64,000 nt of DNA from Acinetobacter junii CIP 64.5 (GTDB lineage: Bacteria > Pseudomonadota > Gammaproteobacteria > Pseudomonadales > Moraxellaceae), in NCBI RefSeq assembly GCF_000368765.1, contig NZ_KB849655.1, positions 275,962 through 339,961 of the forward strand. Reading direction: 5' to 3'. How positions within the stretch are numbered: position 1 is the stretch's first letter; the number at the start of each line of letters is the position of its first letter. The position numbers and the translations under genes were made by a program. The notes under the pieces were generated by a model. The model worked only from the letters and a program-made list of their open reading frames with translations, did not search any database and had not been told where the DNA came from. Shown in pieces: positions 60,694 through 64,000 of the stretch.

Positions 60694-61835
60694 TCGAATA
60701 TGAACTCCTAAAAATTATTTGGTGGGTTTTAGTTGGTGTACTACTCATTGGCTTTGCCCTCACCGATGGTTTCGATATGGGCTCTATGGCATTGATGCCA
60801 TTTGTAGGAAAAACTGATTCAGAACGTCGTGCTGCGATCAATACGATTGCGCCACACTGGGATGGCAATCAGGTTTGGTTTATTACTGCTGGTGGTGCAC
60901 TCTTTGCAGCATGGCCGATGGTATATGCAGTTGCATTCTCAGGAATGTATTGGGCTCTATTATTGGTACTTTTTGCCTTGTTCCTCAGACCAGTTGGATT
61001 TGATTATCGCTCTAAGCTAGAAAATACCCAATGGCGTAACTCTTGGGACTGGGGGCTTTGTATTGGTGGCGCTGTTCCTGCTCTAGTATTTGGCGTTGCA
61101 TTTGGTAATTTATTCTTAGGTGTACCATTCACACTAGATGAAACTCTACGCTCTCAATATACAGGTAGTTTCTTTGCATTATTGAATCCATTTGCACTTA
61201 TTTGTGGTTTGGTGAGTTTAAGTATGCTGTCTGCACATGGTGGCGCATGGTTAATGTTGCGCACAGATGGTGATCTCCATAATCGCTCAGCCAAAGCAAC
61301 TCAAATCATGGCAATTGTATTCCTAGTATGCTTTTTGGCTGCAGGTGCATGGTTATTCTTTGGAAATATCTCAGGCTATAGTTATGCAGTGGCAGTTGAT
61401 ACAAATGCGGCATTAAACCCACTTGCAAAAAATGTAGTTACAAATGCAAATCATGGTTGGTTAAATAATTATTCAACTTACCCAATCACGATGGCAGCAC
61501 CTATTGCCGCAATTCTTGGAGCCTTACTGGTCATTATTAGCGCAGCAAAACATAAAGCAGCAGCTAGTTTTACAGGTACAAGCCTCATGATTGTTGGTGC
61601 AATTTTAACAGCAGGTTTTTCATTGTTCCCATTCTTATTACCGTCAAGTATTGATCCAACATCAAGCTTAACCATGTGGGATGCTGTTTCTAGTCATAAA
61701 ACACTGGGTGTGATGACAGTAGCTGCTTGTATTTTCGTACCTATCATTTTGATCTATACCTCTTGGTCTTACTACAAAATGTGGGGTGTCATCACCAACA
61801 AACATATTGAAGAAAACTCTCATAGTTTGTATTAA
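60690..61835 (+). CDS. cydB: Cytochrome bd ubiquinol oxidase subunit II
   Basis: This 381-residue multi-pass inner membrane protein has the family start [21 protein letters not shown] and [15 protein letters not shown], with an internal SAHGGAWL motif. It is the partner of CydA. Its ATG lies within the cydA stop (ATGA overlap), so the subunits are made in step. CydX follows 14 nt later. Confidence 0.95.
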   Translation: MIEYELLKIIWWVLVGVLLIGFALTDGFDMGSMALMPFVGKTDSERRAAINTIAPHWDGNQVWFITAGGALFAAWPMVYAVAFSGMYWALLLVLFALFLRPVGFDYRSKLENTQWRNSWDWGLCIGGAVPALVFGVAFGNLFLGVPFTLDETLRSQYTGSFFALLNPFALICGLVSLSMLSAHGGAWLMLRTDGDLHNRSAKATQIMAIVFLVCFLAAGAWLFFGNISGYSYAVAVDTNAALNPLAKNVVTNANHGWLNNYSTYPITMAAPIAAILGALLVIISAAKHKAAASFTGTSLMIVGAILTAGFSLFPFLLPSSIDPTSSLTMWDAVSSHKTLGVMTVAACIFVPIILIYTSWSYYKMWGVITNKHIEENSHSLY

Positions 61836-61849
61836 TCAGGAGATGTGAA

Positions 61850-61951
61850 ATGTGGTATTTTGCATGGATTCTAGGCGTTCTGATGGCATGTTTTGCTGGG
61901 GTACTTAGTGCACTCTATATTGAACATCACCAAGACTTAGATGAGGAATAA
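61850..61951 (+). CDS. cydX: Cytochrome bd small subunit CydX
   Basis: This 33-residue protein starts MWYFAWILG and ends LYIEHHQDLDEE. It has one membrane helix and the conserved WY/FAWILG motif and Glu after the helix found in CydX/CbdX. It is required for oxidase stability. AGGAGATGTGAA lies just before the ATG. Confidence 0.9.
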   Translation: MWYFAWILGVLMACFAGVLSALYIEHHQDLDEE

Positions 61952-61955
61952 TAAA

Positions 61956-62252
61956 ATGGCTCAAGTCATGTCAACACCAAAGAATAGTAAAGCGCAAATT
62001 GTTGCAATGACCGTTTCCTTTTTGTTGGCATTGCCTCTTGCTGCAATTTTATTAGTTCATCCTGCACTCATGCTAGATGAAAATGGTCACTATAATCACA
62101 GCATACTCATGTTAGTCATGATTGGGATTTCAGGTGGTTTTATTCATGGTGTAGGATTTGTACCTAGATTTTGGTTATGGAAGTGGTTATTTAGCCCTTT
62201 TATCGCATGGCCTTTAATGCTTTTGGGATATTTTATTTGGTTAGGTAATTAA
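61956..62252 (+). CDS. ybgE: Cyd operon protein YbgE
   Basis: A 98-residue protein with three membrane helices and HGVGFVPRFWLWKWLFSPF, the signature of YbgE proteins encoded at the end of cyd operons. GAGGA lies 7 nt before the ATG at 61956. An in-frame ATG at 61941 would overlap cydX and is not preferred. Exact role unknown; a terminator follows. Confidence 0.88.
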   Translation: MAQVMSTPKNSKAQIVAMTVSFLLALPLAAILLVHPALMLDENGHYNHSILMLVMIGISGGFIHGVGFVPRFWLWKWLFSPFIAWPLMLLGYFIWLGN

Positions 62253-62266
62253 CTAATCAATAATAA

Positions 62267-62293
62267 AAGAGGAAGTTAATACTTCCTCTTTTT
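62267..62293. terminator. Bidirectional terminator after the cyd operon
   Basis: AAGAGGAAGT (62267-62276) pairs perfectly with ACTTCCTCTT (62281-62290) with a 4-nt loop and T runs on both sides. It serves ybgE (+) and the acetyltransferase gene (-). Confidence 0.85.
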
Positions 62294-62339
62294 CCACATA
62301 ATGTAATTACAATTAAATTACTTTACACACACAAAACAA

Positions 62340-62858
62340 TCACCTAATTTTTTTAGTCATTTCAACTAGACTTACTGGGATTAATGATATTCCCACCTCC
62401 GCAGTTATTGGATAATCATCAACAACACCAGTGCGATTAAATCCTCTACGTTCATAATATTCAATAAGTTCTTTACGTACACTAAGTACATATAGATTAA
62501 TATTCAAAACATCGGTATAAGTGTCACGTATATATTTTTCAGCAAAACTCAACATTCGATGCCCTATGCCTAAATTTTGTAGATCGGGATCAATTGCAAA
62601 TGTCCCTATTTCTACAAATTCACGCATGAGGGTCAGCCCAATGCAAGCAATTATTTTTTCTTCAAATTGGGCTATATACAACTCAAAATTTTTATTATTA
62701 AGATCAGAAATTAATTGCTGCTTAGATATACGTGCACCCTTTACGTAGTCTTTTTCTGTTGTCCAACTTCGACCAAATTGATTTCGATAAGCTGCATTAA
62801 TGACTTCAACCAAACGATTTATATCTTCAATTCTTGCTTTTCTTATATCTAAGTACAT
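62340..62858 (-). CDS. GNAT-family N-acetyltransferase
   Basis: This 172-residue protein has a GNAT fold: DIRKARIEDINRLVEVINAAYR at the start and the acetyl-CoA loop in FAIDPDLQNLGIGHRMLSFAEKY (Q/R-x-x-G-x-G/A pattern). The C-terminus reads YYERRGFNRTG, typical of the family. Substrate unknown. The start is uncertain: ATG 62858 or 62870, neither with a strong ribosome site. It lies downstream of the DUF2057 gene beyond a terminator. Confidence 0.8.
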   Translation of the reverse strand: MYLDIRKARIEDINRLVEVINAAYRNQFGRSWTTEKDYVKGARISKQQLISDLNNKNFELYIAQFEEKIIACIGLTLMREFVEIGTFAIDPDLQNLGIGHRMLSFAEKYIRDTYTDVLNINLYVLSVRKELIEYYERRGFNRTGVVDDYPITAEVGISLIPVSLVEMTKKIR

Positions 62859-62880
62859 TTTAATAATCATTAGCCCATAA

Positions 62881-62906
62881 AAAACCGATGATAACATCGG
62901 TTTTTT
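62881..62906 (-). terminator. Terminator after the DUF2057 gene
   Basis: AAAACCGATG (62881-62890) pairs with CATCGGTTTT (62895-62904), with A and T runs on both strands. It lies 18 nt past the DUF2057 stop. Confidence 0.8.
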
Positions 62907-62923
62907 AAGCAGATACTAAAAAA

Positions 62924-63601
62924 TTAATTAGTTTGACCTGCTAACCAAGCCATAAACTTTTGTCGTTCAGCTTTAGATGCTTTCTGCCATAAATCCACTA
63001 ATTGCTGATCTGTAGATTTGATCGAATTTGTACTCGCAACAGTTGCAATCGGTGCTTCGATAACTTGATTTGTTGCTGCTGCACCATAAACTGGTGCTGG
63101 TTGATTTACTGCATTATTTTTATTCTTACTAGTTAAATCTAGAGTACGACTGATTAAATTACTACCAGTAAACCATGGTTGAGCTTCATTATTCGCACCT
63201 GTTTGCTGTACAACTAATTTTTTGTTTTGATCATACAAAGCAACTGTTGGTTGTTCAGCGTATTTCTTTGCAGCTTCAAAACTTTTAGGCGCATTCACTA
63301 ATCCAAGTACGTAAGACTGGTTATCCTTAAGTTCTGTAGCTTGTAAAGTTACAACGCCAGATTTAACGATGTCATGCTCACCATTTAAATGCTCAAAATA
63401 TTCACGATAGCGTACATTGACCGTCAAATTACCAGGATCAACTTGATAGTTATTCTTTTTTGATGCGAGAAGACCATTATTCACTTCTTGACCGTTTACA
63501 GCAAGAATGACAATTTCTTCTGGTGCAGTGATTGTAACTGCTGAAAAAACTGAACTACTTAAAAATAAACCTAAAGCAGCAACACCAACTCTTAAAGACA
63601 T
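62924..63601 (-). CDS. DUF2057 (YccT/CsgI-like) secreted protein
   Basis: This 225-residue protein has a Sec signal peptide (RVGVAALGLFLSSSVFSA) and a beta-rich DUF2057 domain (ITAPEEIVILAVNGQEVN…YREYFEH…PKSFEAAKKYAEQP). E. coli CsgI/YccT of this family slows curli assembly. Here a C-terminal helical tail (DQQLVDLWQKASKAERQKFMAWLAGQ) follows a low-complexity linker. Function in Acinetobacter is unknown. It is monocistronic with its own terminator. Confidence 0.82.
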   Translation of the reverse strand: MSLRVGVAALGLFLSSSVFSAVTITAPEEIVILAVNGQEVNNGLLASKKNNYQVDPGNLTVNVRYREYFEHLNGEHDIVKSGVVTLQATELKDNQSYVLGLVNAPKSFEAAKKYAEQPTVALYDQNKKLVVQQTGANNEAQPWFTGSNLISRTLDLTSKNKNNAVNQPAPVYGAAATNQVIEAPIATVASTNSIKSTDQQLVDLWQKASKAERQKFMAWLAGQTN

Positions 63602-63828
63602 TAGACTCTTCTCGATATAAACTATTTATGAAACCGTATGCACTATGCTACGAGATTGTGACTATTTTATGACAATAAACCAAACCGACAGTGCTTACAA
63701 TTCGGCTTTTATTAGATATACATCTTTTTTAGTGATATAAAAAATAGAACTTTAGACGAACCCATTACTTCAAAACAAAAAAGAGCACTTGAAAGCACTA
63801 CTGTCCCATAGTTTGCTTTAAATAAAAA

Positions 63829-63893
63829 AACCTGAGTCTAAATAGTTAAAATATGAGTGCAAACAAACACTTTAACTATAAAGGACTCAGGTT
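63829..63893 (+). promoter_or_regulatory. Long inverted repeat covering the transposase ribosome site
   Basis: AACCTGAGTC (63829-63838) pairs with GGACTCAGGTT (63883-63893), and AATAGTTAAA (63841-63850) with TTTAACTAT (63871-63879). The right arm includes the AAGGA ribosome site. RNA entering from outside the element would fold and hide it, a known way for IS elements to limit transposase made by read-through. Confidence 0.7.
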
Positions 63894-64000
63894 TTGTCAC
63901 ATCAGAATACCGTATTTCATCAATTACTCAAACCCATTTTAAGACAAGATTTTGAACGTCTGGCTAAACTGCACCACTCTGGGCAAAAATTAAGATCAGC
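63894..64000 (+). CDS. IS4-family transposase, N-terminal fragment
   Basis: The first 35 codons, starting TTG, give LSHQNTVFHQLLKPILRQDF and ERLAKLHHSGQKLRS, the N-terminus of IS4-type transposases (QNTVFHQLL…, GQKLRS). AAGGA lies 8 nt upstream. The gene runs off the right edge. Confidence 0.8.
   Translation, partial: MSHQNTVFHQLLKPILRQDFERLAKLHHSGQKLRS

Larger units (their letters stand above)
63801..64000 (+). mobile_element. IS4-family insertion sequence, left end (continues beyond window)
   Basis: A transposase start typical of the IS4 family lies at 63894. The left terminus is probably near CTGTCCCATAG at 63801, but it cannot be fixed without the right end. A long inverted repeat (63829-63893) lies between the terminus and the start codon. 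Confidence 0.7.

Overview
The window is a chromosomal segment of an AT-rich gammaproteobacterium, almost certainly Acinetobacter. The evidence is the order pyrG-kdsA-eno-ftsB-ispD, an OprD-type porin, the ClpA/ClpS pair, a cydP-cydA-cydB-cydX-ybgE operon, Acinetobacter-like lipoproteins and IS3/IS4-family insertion sequences. I cannot name the species from sequence alone. No rRNA, tRNA, CRISPR array, prophage or plasmid origin was seen.

Layout. 1-6000: the 3' end of an OprD-type porin, then an alcohol-to-acid oxidation locus: an Fe-dependent alcohol dehydrogenase, an unusual GAF + winged-helix + BTAD-like regulator, and an ExaC/AcoD-type aldehyde dehydrogenase, followed by a BASS-family transporter. 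6000-10100: a ketopantoate-reductase-like protein, HchA, a quinone oxidoreductase and a decayed AraC regulator. 10200-17100: a urea-degradation operon on the minus strand (allophanate hydrolase, urea carboxylase, GntR regulator). It has a sigma54-type promoter and a GntR-type palindrome just upstream. 17108-18342: an IS3-family element without target duplication, next to a frameshifted DNA glycosylase gene. 19000-21900: a sulfur/persulfide cluster (MBL hydrolase plus two YeeE/YedE half-transporters) and a lipoprotein. 21900-27000: the core operon pyrG-kdsA-eno-ftsB-ispD. 27200-30000: a Thr/Glu/Pro-rich lipoprotein and a PF10118 hydrolase gene split by an IS407-group element with a 4-bp duplication. 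30000-36000: lipid-type hydrolases, an NTF2-like protein, FadH divergent from a PadR regulator with paired palindromic operators, and an alpha/beta hydrolase broken by an in-frame TGA. 36000-37430: DAHP synthase with a leader that looks like a full aromatic-amino-acid attenuator. 37600-44500: an ABC-F protein, a YnfA-like protein, clpA, clpS, a membrane-anchored coiled-coil protein and argC. 44800-58400: a lipoprotein, a YgjP-like protease, rpiA, ilvA, ktrA-ktrB, preP-pldA-C39-like protein, a PfkB kinase, a Rieske protein and an OB-fold membrane protein. 58900-62250: the cytochrome bd operon. 62300-64000: a GNAT protein, a DUF2057 protein and the start of an IS4-family element.

How the genes work together. 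Most of the window is housekeeping. The accessory parts are nitrogen scavenging from urea, alcohol/aldehyde oxidation, sulfane-sulfur handling and unsaturated fatty acid degradation. Each has a local regulator or a visible operator. The stretch 9-36 kb carries four broken genes and two IS elements, so it is either under relaxed selection or contains a few base-calling errors; three of the lesions are single-base changes.

The best candidates for undescribed biology are: (i) the aroG leader, with an 18-residue aromatic-rich peptide, a perfect terminator and a second aromatic-rich small ORF beyond it; (ii) the GAF/wHTH/BTAD regulator with 11-bp-period direct repeats at both flanking promoters; (iii) the sigma54 plus GntR control region of the urea operon; and (iv) the paired FadH/PadR operators.
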